Counted from the stretch's first letter, positions 1-8,638 are shown. The stretch: DNA of 64,000 bases from JBGSIC01 sp041751875 (GCA_041751875.1 JBGSIC010000023.1:6076-70075); one strand, 5' to 3'. A program made the numbers and translations. The notes: generated by a model from the sequence alone, not told the origin.

Positions 1-942
1 GGGAGCACGCTTTAGCTCGCCTAAAACTTCGTCTAACTGGGAAGGGTCCACTACCGCGAGATACTTTCCCCGGTCAAAAGACTTGGTAGAAGCTTCTAAC
101 CCAAACCGCTTCAATAAGTTTTGAAATTCCATCTCCTGAAAAAAAGATCGTAACCCCTCTGTGTTTGGTCCCTTGTAATCCAAGTCTTGCCAACCAAGCT
201 TAACGTCGACATCGGCTTTTAGAGTGGCCAATTCTTTACTCAAATAGGCCATGTCTTTTTCTTGCTCTAGCGTTTCTCGGCATTTCTTCTTGGTAATGGC
301 GTCGAGGTGAGAATAAATGCCATCTAAAGATCCATGAGCTTGCAAAAGTTCCGCAGCCGTTTTCTTTCCTATTCCCGACACGCCGGGAATATTGTCGGAG
401 GAATCGCCCATGAGTGCGAGAAGATCAACCATCTGCTCGGGTTTCACGCCGTGTTTTTCTTCGACTGCCACGGCATCATAACGTTTGTCGTTCATCGTGT
501 CGTAAAGCGTGACGTTGTCGCTCACCAGCTGCATGAGGTCTTTGTCACCTGAGATGATGTCGACGGCGTAACCCTCCTCGGTGGCTTTTTTTGCCAGCGT
601 GGCAATCAGGTCATCTGCTTCAAAGCCGTCCTTCTGGATGCGAAAGATTCGGAACAGATCAACCGCTTCCAAAATGCGGGGAATTTGAACCTTTAAATCA
701 TCGGGTGCGGCTTCGCGGTTCGCTTTGTACTCGGCGTACATCTCTTTGCGAAAGGTGGCTCGGCCGGCATCAAAAGCAATCGCCAGTTTGGTGGGCTTTT
801 CGGTGTCTAGGACCTTCAGCAACATGTTAATGAAGCCAAAAATGGCATTGGTGGGGAAACCTTTGGAGTTGGATAGTTGGCGGATCGCGAAAAACGCACG
901 AAAAAAGTAAGAACTCCCATCGATGATCACTAGCTTTGCCAT
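1..942 (-). CDS. polA: DNA polymerase I, N-terminal part (partial)
   Basis: The minus strand encodes 314 codons that run off the left edge, so only the 5' part of the gene is present. The translation starts MAKLVIIDGSSYFFRAFFAI and continues with the FEN/5'-nuclease signatures of PolA: FDAGRATFRKEMYAEYK (about residue 67), DGFEADDLIATL, SGDKDLMQLVSD and GDSSDNIPGVSGIGKKTA. The last is the helix-hairpin-helix DNA-binding turn, and the aspartates are metal ligands. PolA fills gaps and removes RNA primers in Okazaki fragment and excision repair. The polymerase domain lies outside the window, so I cannot say whether proofreading or polymerase motifs are intact. The gene is divergent from the acyltransferase at 1061. 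Confidence 0.95.
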   Translation of the reverse strand, partial: MAKLVIIDGSSYFFRAFFAIRQLSNSKGFPTNAIFGFINMLLKVLDTEKPTKLAIAFDAGRATFRKEMYAEYKANREAAPDDLKVQIPRILEAVDLFRIFRIQKDGFEADDLIATLAKKATEEGYAVDIISGDKDLMQLVSDNVTLYDTMNDKRYDAVAVEEKHGVKPEQMVDLLALMGDSSDNIPGVSGIGKKTAAELLQAHGSLDGIYSHLDAITKKKCRETLEQEKDMAYLSKELATLKADVDVKLGWQDLDYKGPNTEGLRSFFQEMEFQNLLKRFGLEASTKSFDRGKYLAVVDPSQLDEVLGELKRAP

Positions 943-1060
943 GGCGCAGTCATAACTTCCCAGGCCCTTCACGACAAGACCACATTTTGCTGTGCGGCGT
1001 TCCGCCTTATTCCGATAAGTCCTTGGGGGATCTGTTCCTCCGTAACACAGAGCATCACCC

Positions 1061-2173
1061 ATGGATGGCAAAACTCAACCAACGCGATTAGCGGCGCTCG
1101 ACGGCCTGCGGGCTCTCGCGATTGTTCTGGTTATTCTTCATCACAGCGCCCATCACCTGGACCGATCCACTCCCGCGCTTAGTTGGATAGCGGGCGCTCT
1201 GGGAACTGGGTGGAACGGCGTCCATTTGTTTTTCGTTCTCAGCGGCTTTTTGGTCGGTGCCATTGCCTTTCGCGAGTTCAACGAAACCGGAACATTGCGC
1301 TTGTTTCACTTTTGGGGAAGACGATTTTTTCGCACGTGGCCTCTATATTTCGTCATCCTTGGTTTAACGATTCTGCGAAAACCGGGATCTGAACTTCCCA
1401 ACCTCTTGCCTTACTTTTCGTTTACTCAGAATTGGTTCCGCCCCGACTTTTTTGCACACTCATGGAGCCTCGCGGTTGAAGAGCAGTTCTATCTTTTACT
1501 TCCTCTTGTTCTGTTGGGGCTGGTAAAGATCAAGCGACCTCAGGCAGGCATTTTTCTCGTACTCGGTGTTTTAGGTCTGACCTATTGGTATCGAGGCACG
1601 CATATCGATGGATTTTTTTCCACACTGCACACTTTAACCGTGCTCGACACACTCGTTCTCGGCGTGATTCTGGCGTGGGTTTCAGTCAATCGGCCTACGC
1701 TGTTCCAATTCTTTCAACGCTTTCCACACCTTCTTTTTTTCTCGGGCTTATTTTTCCTTTACGGCCCACGCGCCACCAATCTAGGCTTTTGGCAGACCAA
1801 TTTCTTCTTTGGCGGGCAAGCTATCGGCTTCTCCCTGATTCTTCTCGCCGCCCTCTCCCCCACTTTTTGTTTGAAAAAGCTGCTCAGCTCTTTTCCCGCG
1901 AAACAAATGGCTTTGGTTTCTTACAGCGTTTACCTCACCCATGACCACGCCGTGTTCTACGTAGCGCAGATCGCGAACAAACTATCCTTGAGCGGGTGGG
2001 AGAAACTCGCGTTCTTTGTTCCCACCGTTGTGCTTTTTTCGTGGTTGGTCGGGTGGTGTACCTACCGAGCCATTGAAGCGCCGGCGATGAAATGGAGGGA
2101 TACGTATTTACCTAAAGGGGGAGCGAAAAATCTAAAGAGGAGCTCTTTACAGAAGTCTCCGGTTAGCGCTTAG
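1061..2173 (+). CDS. Acyltransferase 3 family membrane protein (OafA/YrhL type)
   Basis: A 370-residue polytopic protein with about ten hydrophobic segments. Near the N-terminus it has LDGLRALAIVLVILHHSAHH, the typical first helix with the catalytic-type His of the acyltransferase-3 family, then GVHLFFVLSGFLVG and HSWSLAVEEQFYLLLPL, two other family hallmarks. These enzymes O-acylate cell-surface sugars (O-antigen, capsule, peptidoglycan) in the inner membrane. There is no C-terminal SGNH domain, so this is the short form. The target is unknown; the O-antigen-ligase, Wzi and manC genes elsewhere in the window fit a surface polysaccharide. The family call is secure, the substrate is not. Confidence 0.9.
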   Translation: MDGKTQPTRLAALDGLRALAIVLVILHHSAHHLDRSTPALSWIAGALGTGWNGVHLFFVLSGFLVGAIAFREFNETGTLRLFHFWGRRFFRTWPLYFVILGLTILRKPGSELPNLLPYFSFTQNWFRPDFFAHSWSLAVEEQFYLLLPLVLLGLVKIKRPQAGIFLVLGVLGLTYWYRGTHIDGFFSTLHTLTVLDTLVLGVILAWVSVNRPTLFQFFQRFPHLLFFSGLFFLYGPRATNLGFWQTNFFFGGQAIGFSLILLAALSPTFCLKKLLSSFPAKQMALVSYSVYLTHDHAVFYVAQIANKLSLSGWEKLAFFVPTVVLFSWLVGWCTYRAIEAPAMKWRDTYLPKGGAKNLKRSSLQKSPVSA

Positions 2174-2241
2174 GAAAAAAGCGGGGACGAGCTAATGGCC
2201 AGTGCCAAAACGACGACCGCGACGACCAGTAATTTCCACAT
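2170..2241 (-). CDS. Possible 23-residue hydrophobic peptide
   Basis: The minus strand holds a 24-codon reading frame starting MWKLLVVAVVVLALAIS and ending PLFS, almost all hydrophobic and able to form a single membrane helix. An AAGGA sequence lies about ten bases before the ATG. Its TAA overlaps the stop region of the acyltransferase on the other strand, so the two genes would be convergent. Such small membrane peptides are common but hard to prove. With so few codons, chance is a serious alternative. Confidence 0.3.
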   Translation of the reverse strand: MWKLLVVAVVVLALAISSSPLFS

Positions 2242-2378
2242 ACTCAATCAGTCCTTCTTCAATTCCCCCCGAAAACGTTGCGCATAATACGCCCCTGATG
2301 CACCACGTCAACCCCTCATCCAAAGTAAATGTAAGTGATTAATTTTGTAAAGATTATGTAAATTCGCACCGCCCCGCA

Positions 2379-2407
2379 TTGATTAGGCAGACGCATTGCG
2401 CTATATA
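2379..2407 (+). promoter_or_regulatory. Candidate sigma-70 promoter for the exported protein at 2452
   Basis: TTGATT at 2379-2384 and TATATA at 2402-2407 are separated by exactly 17 bases. Transcription would begin near 2414, downstream of an in-frame ATG at 2407 and upstream of the ATG at 2452, which supports the later start for the gene. Matches are four of six in each box, so this is only a candidate. Confidence 0.45.
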
Positions 2408-2451
2408 TGGGCCCGCATTCGCGTTTCTGGCCAGCTGATTTGAAAATTGAA

Positions 2452-3378
2452 ATGAGACTTTTCACACATAGGCGCTGGTCGGCGTTGATTTGTGTGGCGC
2501 TCTCTATGCCGCTTTTGGCGGCACAGGAAGAATCACATCCTCACGCCCCCCGCAATCGCATTGGCGAGTTTACAGATTGTTCGGACGCGCTCGCCCAGCG
2601 TTCGGCCATTCAGCCTCCGTCCTTTATTCATGGGTACGCCGGCCCCGACCATTGGCAACCCATAGAGAACCGGGGAATGGAGCGAAAGCAACTCGACCAA
2701 ACTCGTCATGTTTACGAACAGCTTCTGCGCGGTAACGTGCGTGTTCTGCGTTATGCCATGGCGAACAACGAAATCCGCAGCCGTTACGAATACCTTGTGC
2801 AAAATTCTAATATCCAAGTGGGCACGGTCGATTGGGCCACCTTTGGTGTCATGCCCAGTGCGATGACCACTCCGGCTTCCATTGGAGTTGATTCAGAGAA
2901 TCGCCTAGCGCTCGGAATGAACATTTATTGGTGGGAACAGGATCCAAACCTCACCTTTGCCGAGCAAATTACTTTTCTCTACGTTTACGAACGCTTCAAA
3001 TCTTCGGAACACAATTTGATTCAGCAATTAGAAGACGTGGGTCATTTCTCGTATGCCTGGGACAAAGATTCCCCGGACGGCATTCATCTCATCTTCTGGG
3101 CTTATGCGGAACTCTCGGCCGAAATCGCCCTTCTCACTGCCTATAAGGAATGGAGAGAGCTAAATTCTCATCCGGAACTGCGAGTTATCAATTTGGAAGA
3201 GCGCGTATCCCAGTATGTGGGCAACCCTTACGCCTACGCTCATAACTTATTGAATCAGTTTTTTATGTCCCGTGCCCCAGGGCAGCACCACGAAGGCAAT
3301 GGATTGGTGGAAGCCATATTAGAACGGCCGATGCCACGCGATTGGAAAGCCCCGTGGATCCCTCGTGTACGGCGCTAA
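2452..3378 (+). CDS. Exported protein of unknown function
   Basis: I do not recognise this 308-residue protein. The ATG at 2452 gives a clear signal peptide (MRLFTHRRWSALICVALSMP then LLAAQE, cleavage probably after the Ala-Ala-like end). An in-frame ATG at 2407 lies inside the candidate -10 box and would put 15 polar residues before the signal sequence, so I reject it. The mature part is rich in aromatic residues (WWEQDPNLTFAEQITFLYVY) with no repeats or cysteine clusters. The stretch LSAEIALLTAYKEWRELN looks helical. It stands alone between the acyltransferase and a small zinc-ribbon gene 32 bases downstream. Periplasmic or outer-membrane-associated location is inferred. Confidence 0.75.
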   Translation: MRLFTHRRWSALICVALSMPLLAAQEESHPHAPRNRIGEFTDCSDALAQRSAIQPPSFIHGYAGPDHWQPIENRGMERKQLDQTRHVYEQLLRGNVRVLRYAMANNEIRSRYEYLVQNSNIQVGTVDWATFGVMPSAMTTPASIGVDSENRLALGMNIYWWEQDPNLTFAEQITFLYVYERFKSSEHNLIQQLEDVGHFSYAWDKDSPDGIHLIFWAYAELSAEIALLTAYKEWRELNSHPELRVINLEERVSQYVGNPYAYAHNLLNQFFMSRAPGQHHEGNGLVEAILERPMPRDWKAPWIPRVRR

Positions 3379-3410
3379 CATTTTTCTAAAAATTCGGTAT
3401 AAACAATTTT

Positions 3411-3671
3411 ATGAGTGAAGAAGACATTCGCCATTTTTTGTCGAGTCGGAAGCCCACCCCCCCGACTCCACGACCGCGCATGGTGGCCCGACGCCCTCAA
3501 GCTGTAGCTCCTGATAGCTATAAAAACTTCCAGGCTTCGCACCTCTTTTGCCCTAGTTGTAAAAAGGCTATGCCCGTACGCGAGAAATTGCTTCTCGTCC
3601 TACCGGGTGGAGATCTTTACGATTACCTCTGCACGGGTTGCGGAAAATCTCTAGGAACCCGCCGTACCTAG
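3411..3671 (+). CDS. Small zinc-ribbon protein
   Basis: 86 residues. The first half is basic and proline rich (SRKPTPPTPRPRMVARRPQ) and likely disordered. The second half has two Cys-x-x-Cys pairs, FCPSCKKAMP and YLCTGCGKSLG, spaced 24 residues apart, which is the layout of a zinc ribbon. No known family is recognised. It follows the exported protein at 2452 by 32 bases on the same strand, so the two may be cotranscribed. Its stop overlaps by 4 bases the stop end of the convergent EEP-family gene. Function unknown; nucleic-acid or protein binding is a guess from the fold. Confidence 0.6.
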   Translation: MSEEDIRHFLSSRKPTPPTPRPRMVARRPQAVAPDSYKNFQASHLFCPSCKKAMPVREKLLLVLPGGDLYDYLCTGCGKSLGTRRT

Positions 3672-4918
3672 TTTAGTTGAATTTTAGCGGCGACCGGAAG
3701 ATGGTCCGAGAACCCGGCGTCATCGGCGTCCAGTGTGTAAAAGTCGTAGTGCTTAGGGACCGGCTCAAATACAGCACCATCGAAGTAGGAATGGGGATCA
3801 TCTACCTCATAGCGGGTAAGCATCTCAGGTGGAGAGACAATACGAAAACTTGTACGATCGAGTTCTATCCCTTTTCCATCGACCAAGTTCTGACTTAGAA
3901 CAATCCGATCGAGCTTTGACCACTGCTTGTTGCCGTTCCACCAATACGAATCGGGAGGCATTTGCCCCGCGATCGCGGGATGCTCCGTAGAGAAAAGAAG
4001 TTGTGCGTCCGCTAGACGGTTGTTCCATTCGGGTGCGTAGATGACGTTGTAAAACGCATTAGGGATCTCATTGTTGAGCGTGTTGAAATCTCCCAAAGCA
4101 ATCACATGTGTCTTGGAATCCTTGAGTGTCTTATCAATGTCTTTTTTCAAGACATTAGCCGCACCCATCCTTTGCGAGGAGGGAGAAGATTGCGAGGGCC
4201 AATGATTAACATAAACCGTAAGCATCTGATCACGCTTCTGGCCTACGCGGAAATTCGCCTTGAGTATATCTCGCGTTGGTTCATCGACGTAGGGAGCGGC
4301 CAGTCTTATCGATTCAGTCCCCTCCAAAGTCACCGCCTCTTTCCGGTAAAAAATTGCCACATCAATCCCGCGTTCATCAGGACTGTCGGTAATCACAAAG
4401 CTATCGCCGTAGCCTAATTCCTTGGCGAGCATCGCAGCGACTTTTTCATTCTCAATTTCTTGCACCCCCAGAATATCGGGTAAGTCTCCCACAGCCCCAA
4501 TCGCGAAATGAATTTGTTTGAGTTTTAGGCGGAGACGATCTGCTGTCCAATCAATTTCTAAACACTCTTTTTTGTACGCGGGGTGGAGAATACCCTCGCA
4601 CATCTGTTCTTTTTTTTGCCCATTCGGAAGAACATATCCCAGCGGCAAAAACGTGTGGTCCTCTTTTCCTGGATCGTATTCGTTATCAAAGAGATTGAGT
4701 ACGTTGTAGGAAGCGACAATCAACTCATTGGGGTTCTGCCGTTTAAGCCTCAGCGTTCCCCCATTGTCACTCCACCACGCCGCAAGCGAGTTCTGCGAGG
4801 CCAGCGCCTGGGTCGCACAACTGGCGATAATCCCCGCCAGAAGCAGCAAGAAGAAGAGACTTGCTAAGTAGTACAGCGACGAACCGATACGTGACTGGCG
4901 TTCTTGGTTGATGAGCAC
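3668..4918 (-). CDS. Endonuclease/exonuclease/phosphatase (EEP) family lipoprotein
   Basis: 416 residues. The GTG start is preceded by a strong AGGAGG Shine-Dalgarno sequence. The N-terminus has a hydrophobic segment followed by a lipobox-like IASC, so the protein is probably lipidated and membrane anchored. The body carries EEP (DNase I-like) signatures: VASYNVLNLFD, DILGVQEIENEKVA (metal-binding Glu), VYVNHWPSQSS, VIALGDFNTLNNE and GFSDHLPVAAKI, the C-terminal Asp-His pair of the active site. The family includes nucleases, phosphodiesterases and sphingomyelinases; which activity applies cannot be told. An extracytoplasmic nuclease scavenging DNA is plausible for an exported member. Confidence 0.85.
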   Translation of the reverse strand: MLINQERQSRIGSSLYYLASLFFLLLLAGIIASCATQALASQNSLAAWWSDNGGTLRLKRQNPNELIVASYNVLNLFDNEYDPGKEDHTFLPLGYVLPNGQKKEQMCEGILHPAYKKECLEIDWTADRLRLKLKQIHFAIGAVGDLPDILGVQEIENEKVAAMLAKELGYGDSFVITDSPDERGIDVAIFYRKEAVTLEGTESIRLAAPYVDEPTRDILKANFRVGQKRDQMLTVYVNHWPSQSSPSSQRMGAANVLKKDIDKTLKDSKTHVIALGDFNTLNNEIPNAFYNVIYAPEWNNRLADAQLLFSTEHPAIAGQMPPDSYWWNGNKQWSKLDRIVLSQNLVDGKGIELDRTSFRIVSPPEMLTRYEVDDPHSYFDGAVFEPVPKHYDFYTLDADDAGFSDHLPVAAKIQLN

Positions 4919-5038
4919 GGGAGGACCTCCTGGAGGCTAAGGAACTACGAGAGGGCCTAAAGAGTGTCATGGGCAGGGGCGTCAATTCCTGAAGAACCGC
5001 CATCACCGTGAGCGAATAAGCCGCCGAAACTTTTTTAA

Positions 5039-5150
5039 AACCCGCGTAACATTTCTTTGGGTTGCGGAGTCTGTAGGGTGAAAGCAAGTCAAAATGAACC
5101 CCTTCTAACACCTCAAGGGGCGACCAGCCGGTCGCCCCTTTTCTTTTGTT
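5039..5150 (+). promoter_or_regulatory. Candidate transcription attenuator or riboswitch leader
   Basis: Four pairings compete in this leader. AACCC (5039-5043) can pair with GGGTT (5059-5063); the same GGGTT can pair with AACCC (5097-5101). CCCCTT (5099-5104) can pair with AAGGGG (5115-5120), and AAGGGG is also the 5' arm of the terminator hairpin. This is the switch layout of an attenuator: aptamer stem, antiterminator, terminator. I cannot match the 44-base segment 5059-5102 to a known riboswitch class. The gene downstream is the oxidoreductase at 5189. Pairing is seen; switching is inferred. Confidence 0.4.
5115..5150 (+). terminator. Intrinsic terminator upstream of the oxidoreductase gene
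   Basis: AAGGGGCGACC (5115-5125) and GGTCGCCCCTT (5130-5140) form an 11-base-pair stem with a 4-base loop, followed by a T-rich run to 5150. The polarity is plus strand. The nearest gene upstream on this strand ends more than a kilobase away and the adjacent gene is on the minus strand, so the hairpin must end either a leader or a small RNA. Confidence 0.8.
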
Positions 5151-5163
5151 TGCCACCGTCAGA

Positions 5164-5175
5164 AAGAACGTTCTT
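5164..5175 (+). promoter_or_regulatory. 12-bp palindrome, possible operator
   Basis: AAGAACGTTCTT is a perfect 12-base palindrome 13 bases before the ATG at 5189, directly followed by TATAAA at 5178-5183. If TATAAA is a -10 box the palindrome would sit between -35 and -10 and a repressor bound there would block transcription. No convincing -35 is seen. Confidence 0.35.
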
Positions 5176-5188
5176 AATATAAATAATT

Positions 5189-6184
5189 ATGCAAATACCT
5201 TTAGAGAGTTACGCCGTCGTCATGCACGCTGCCGGTGGGCCGGAAGTGTTACGATTTGAGAAAGTAAAAACGCCAAAACCCGGCCCCCACGACGTGCTCT
5301 TGAAGGTGCATGCCGCTACGGTGAATCACACCGACATTTTCCACCGGACGGGACAGTTTGAGATTCGCAAAGATCTCCCCCACGTTTTGGGAATGGACAT
5401 TGCGGGAGAAATTGCTGTTGTTGGAGACGCGGTCGAGAACTGGCGCGTGGGAGAAAAAGTCGTTTGTGCTTTCGAGGAACTAGGCAGTTCCATCAACGGA
5501 GGCTACGCGGAATTTGCTGTGGTTCCCGCAGCCGAACTTCACCGCATTCCTAAGGGGTTGGACTATGTGACAGCCGCGAGTACGGGACTCGCCTTCACAA
5601 CAGCTTGGGCAGCCCTTTTTTACGCCGGCCAGTTGAAAGACACCGATCGCGTACTCATTCACGCGGCTTCGAGCGGCGTTGGCTTGGCAGCGCTACAAAT
5701 TGCGAGTTGGGTGGGCGCGGAAGTTTATGCGGTCACTACACCCAACAAAACAGAAAGCCTGCGCGAGCGGGGCGCTGATTTTGTTCTGGATCGCACCTCA
5801 CCCGATCTCGTCCATACCATTCAAGATGTCACCAATGGTAAGGGGATTGATCTTGTGATCGACCTTGTAGCGGGGGCTTCGCTCCAGCTCTCCGTAGAAG
5901 TCCTTGGAGAACGCGGGCGAGTGGTGTGTGTGGGCGCACTGGGCGGCGAAGAAGCGCGATTTAACGTCATGGATTTGATTCTCAAAAATGCCACCATTCA
6001 GGGAATCTACGAAAAGATAAAGCCCGAAGACTATGAAACGATATTGCGCCTGTTCGGAGACTGTACCTTTAAGTCTCAGGTCGATTCGGTTCTTCCTCTC
6101 AGCGAAGCCAGGCGAGCTCACGAACGCATCGAAGCCAAGATGGTTACAGGAAAAATTGTGCTTGTCCCGAAGGGAAACGCCTAA
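5189..6184 (+). CDS. Zinc-independent medium-chain dehydrogenase, quinone oxidoreductase-like
   Basis: 331 residues of the MDR superfamily. The N-terminal GroES-like part has HDVLLKVHAATVNHTDIFHR and LPHVLGMDIAGEIAVVGD; the Rossmann part has the nucleotide motif HAASSGVGLAALQIASWVGA (about residue 158) and GADFVLD. The structural and catalytic zinc cysteines of alcohol dehydrogenases are absent, which places it with quinone oxidoreductases/zeta-crystallins using NADPH. A nitroreductase follows 15 bases downstream, so the pair probably handles quinones, nitro compounds or other electrophiles. The leader contains an attenuator-like structure and a palindrome near the start. Confidence 0.88.
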   Translation: MQIPLESYAVVMHAAGGPEVLRFEKVKTPKPGPHDVLLKVHAATVNHTDIFHRTGQFEIRKDLPHVLGMDIAGEIAVVGDAVENWRVGEKVVCAFEELGSSINGGYAEFAVVPAAELHRIPKGLDYVTAASTGLAFTTAWAALFYAGQLKDTDRVLIHAASSGVGLAALQIASWVGAEVYAVTTPNKTESLRERGADFVLDRTSPDLVHTIQDVTNGKGIDLVIDLVAGASLQLSVEVLGERGRVVCVGALGGEEARFNVMDLILKNATIQGIYEKIKPEDYETILRLFGDCTFKSQVDSVLPLSEARRAHERIEAKMVTGKIVLVPKGNA

Positions 6185-6199
6185 TAGGACTTTCTCTAT

Positions 6200-6793
6200 A
6201 TGACAGAGAAAGCGAATCGAACACCAACCGTTTCCGTGGATCCCCAATTTATCGAGCGCTGGTCGCCTCGTGCTTTTTCCAGTGAACCTCTGCCGGAGAA
6301 GGAACTCCTGCGTGTTTTCGAGGCAGCCCGCTGGGCTCCTTCTTGTAACAACGGACAGCCTTGGCTTTTTCTCTATGCCTCAACGGATAAGGATCTCAAA
6401 ACTTTCCGCTCTCTCTTGGTGGAGGGGAATCAAGTATGGGCGAATAAGGCGCCTGTGCTCGTTTTCTTGCTCGGCGCTAAACAGTTTGCTCACAACGGCA
6501 AACCCAATCGCCACGGAGGCTTTGATTCTGGTGCCGCGTGGATGTCGCTCGCGCTGCAAGCAAAACAAATGGGATGGATCACCCACGCGATGGCGGGATT
6601 TCATTTAGAAAGAGCTTATGAAGTTTTAAAGGTTTCGCCTGAAAAGTATGAAATCTACTGTGCGATTGCAGTGGGTAAGCCCGGTAACTCTTCTGAGTTA
6701 CCGGACCACCTAAAAGAACGAGAACATCCTAGTGACCGCAAACCTCTTTCCGAGGTCGCGCGTGCGGGTGAGTTCTCTCGAATTAGTGACTAG
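6200..6793 (+). CDS. Nitroreductase family protein
   Basis: 197 residues. The N-terminal FIERWSPRAFSSEPLPEKEL and AARWAPSCNNGQPWLFLY are typical of FMN-binding nitroreductases (the Arg-Ser/Pro-Arg and Ala-Pro-Ser-Asn segments contact FMN phosphate). DSGAAWMSLALQAKQMGW and AIAVGKPGNSSELPDHL complete the fold. Family members reduce nitroaromatics, quinones or flavins with NAD(P)H. Cotranscribed with the oxidoreductase at 5189. Its last codons overlap by 11 bases the 3' end of the convergent gene at 6783. Confidence 0.9.
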   Translation: MTEKANRTPTVSVDPQFIERWSPRAFSSEPLPEKELLRVFEAARWAPSCNNGQPWLFLYASTDKDLKTFRSLLVEGNQVWANKAPVLVFLLGAKQFAHNGKPNRHGGFDSGAAWMSLALQAKQMGWITHAMAGFHLERAYEVLKVSPEKYEIYCAIAVGKPGNSSELPDHLKEREHPSDRKPLSEVARAGEFSRISD

Positions 6794-8009
6794 CAACACC
6801 CATCAGTTTGGGTATCTCGAATCGTTCCGATTTCGAAAGCTGTTCACCCGACTTGAGGAAACTTAAGCTGGTACGCTCGTCGAGTACGGGGCTTTCATCC
6901 CCGGCCATCCACTTGTAAGTCAGACCAGCACCGGTGACCACCAAGAGGACTCCACCGACTACGCCCGCTCCCTTGATGTGCGCTTTGGTGACTTTCGCGT
7001 ACTTAAAAACCGCGGCTTTGCGGGCTTCTGCAACGCGATTAGCGAGCAGGCCGACTTCATACTGAAATCGGCGCGCGTGTTTGGCTTCATTAATTGCCGC
7101 CATCTGAGCAGCGCGTTCCGCGCGAACCACTCTTGCCACCACTTCGTTGTGGTGTTTCAGCGCTTCTTGAACGCCTTCGCCGAAGTTACCTTTTCCTTGA
7201 AAACGCTCAGCGAAATTGCGCGCGCTTACGAGCGCCTCTTCTGCTTTCGCTAATTCGGCTCGAAGCGATTCGGCGATGTACGCTCGCGGATTGTTTTTCA
7301 CTTTCTCCGCAAGCAGATCGGCTTCGTTCGCCAATTGTTTGAGTTCTTGAAGTTTAGTCAATCCGTTCGCGCCTGGGCTCATCCACAGAGCGCGCTGATC
7401 GGAGATGGCTTTGCGAGCGGCAATGACCGCTTCGTCTTTGTTCACAAAATCGAGTAACTTTTTATGGTCCGCGCTCAACGCATCAAAGGATTTTTTCGCA
7501 AGCAAAGCACCCACCACGGCTCCACCGGCCGTGACGGTACGAAGGGTGCCTACGCCAATGTTCCGACGCAGCGAAGCGCTTTCTTTTAAAGCATCGTGTG
7601 TGTCTTTGCGAAGGGTTGTATGTTGCTCGACTTTTTCAGCGTTGGCTTCGTCCAATTGTTCCCGCACGATGGTCTCGCGGCGACGTTCCAAGGCTTTGGG
7701 AACCGCACGAATACTCGCAGGAATGGCGGCTTGTTCTGCGCCAATATCGTCAATCATTTTTGCATCAATATCTTTATATCGACGGGCGAGCTCATCTTTC
7801 AAAGCAGCGTGCACATCTTCCTCTGAGATCAACATTTCTTCGGCGCTGCTCATACGGTAAATGCGCTGAAGGGTCGTTTCGCCCTCGCGTTTTTTCATCG
7901 AAGCTTCGGGAACCTTGCGCAATTCCCCGATCGCACCGGGGTTGACATCGATCACCCCCATCGCGTTCATTGCCACTAACCCGCTCAAAACCAACAACAT
8001 CTTTTTCAT
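6783..8009 (-). CDS. Exported coiled-coil protein with two membrane segments, unknown function
   Basis: I do not recognise it. The frame is open from 8084, but the ATG at 8009 has GAGGAG six bases upstream and gives a signal peptide (MKKMLLVLSGLVAMNAMG), so I place the start there, for 408 residues. The body is Ala/Glu/Lys/Arg rich and strongly helical, with long predicted coiled coils (about 60-150 and 210-330). Two hydrophobic segments are seen: TAGGAVVGALLA in the middle and GAGVVGGVLLVVTGAGLTY near the C-terminus. The short tail may return to the cytoplasm or periplasm. It is monocistronic and convergent with the nitroreductase. Confidence 0.7.
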   Translation of the reverse strand: MKKMLLVLSGLVAMNAMGVIDVNPGAIGELRKVPEASMKKREGETTLQRIYRMSSAEEMLISEEDVHAALKDELARRYKDIDAKMIDDIGAEQAAIPASIRAVPKALERRRETIVREQLDEANAEKVEQHTTLRKDTHDALKESASLRRNIGVGTLRTVTAGGAVVGALLAKKSFDALSADHKKLLDFVNKDEAVIAARKAISDQRALWMSPGANGLTKLQELKQLANEADLLAEKVKNNPRAYIAESLRAELAKAEEALVSARNFAERFQGKGNFGEGVQEALKHHNEVVARVVRAERAAQMAAINEAKHARRFQYEVGLLANRVAEARKAAVFKYAKVTKAHIKGAGVVGGVLLVVTGAGLTYKWMAGDESPVLDERTSLSFLKSGEQLSKSERFEIPKLMGVASH

Positions 8010-8173
8010 CACCCACTCCTCAAAAACTCCGCGCACCACAGCGCTTGCCTCACACAAAGCAACACTAGTGCCAGGTGACTTCACGCTAGAAGAGTGATGA
8101 ATTCCCGTTGGTTACAGAAGGACGAACTCCTCCTCCAGCGTAGAAGGAAAACACGCTCTGACAAAAAGCGGCG

Positions 8174-8638
8174 CTAAATCTTGGGGTTAAAGTTCTTCAA
8201 GACGTAAAGAAACGTGGCGTGAGGGTAGGTGTCGTTGCACCATTGGTGCTTCTCGCGAATTTCACGCGGCACCGTTTGCGGATCGGTTACGGGCTCAAAA
8301 CCAAAGGTGGCATAAAAGTGAGCCATCGCTTCAAACGGCAGACAGTAAAGTGTAGCGTAAGGGTTTCGCGCTTCGATGAGAAACTGCACTATCTGATCCG
8401 CTATTTTTTTTCGACGAAAGTCCGGCAAGACATACATTCCGCCGAGTTCTTCCGCTTGGGGAGACACCTTTATCAAACGTCCCAAACCTGCCCTCTCGCC
8501 TTCCCATTCCGCAATCGCAATGGTCTCTCGTTCAAAGTGGGAGAGTTTAAAGTTCACTTCTCGGTAGCGATCATTGACCCAGTCGATCTCCTCGGAGACC
8601 GCACGCCGAATGCGTGCTTTTATTCTTTTAGCTTCCAA
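8174..8638 (-). CDS. GNAT family N-acetyltransferase
   Basis: 154 residues. The central ELGGMYVLPDFRRKKIADQIVQFLIEA is the acetyl-CoA-binding motif A of GNAT enzymes (V-x-P-x-x-R-x-x-x-I), and ATLYCLPFEAMAHFYATFGF is motif B with the conserved aromatic residues. The substrate cannot be inferred. The start overlaps by 19 bases the end of the membrane protein gene upstream (8620-10293), suggesting translational coupling, though no functional link is apparent. Confidence 0.85.
   Translation of the reverse strand: MEAKRIKARIRRAVSEEIDWVNDRYREVNFKLSHFERETIAIAEWEGERAGLGRLIKVSPQAEELGGMYVLPDFRRKKIADQIVQFLIEARNPYATLYCLPFEAMAHFYATFGFEPVTDPQTVPREIREKHQWCNDTYPHATFLYVLKNFNPKI

Noticed and set aside
5798..6247. 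Minus-strand frame across the oxidoreductase and nitroreductase genes
   Set aside because: It runs antisense to two well-supported genes with intact motifs; shadow of coding sequence.
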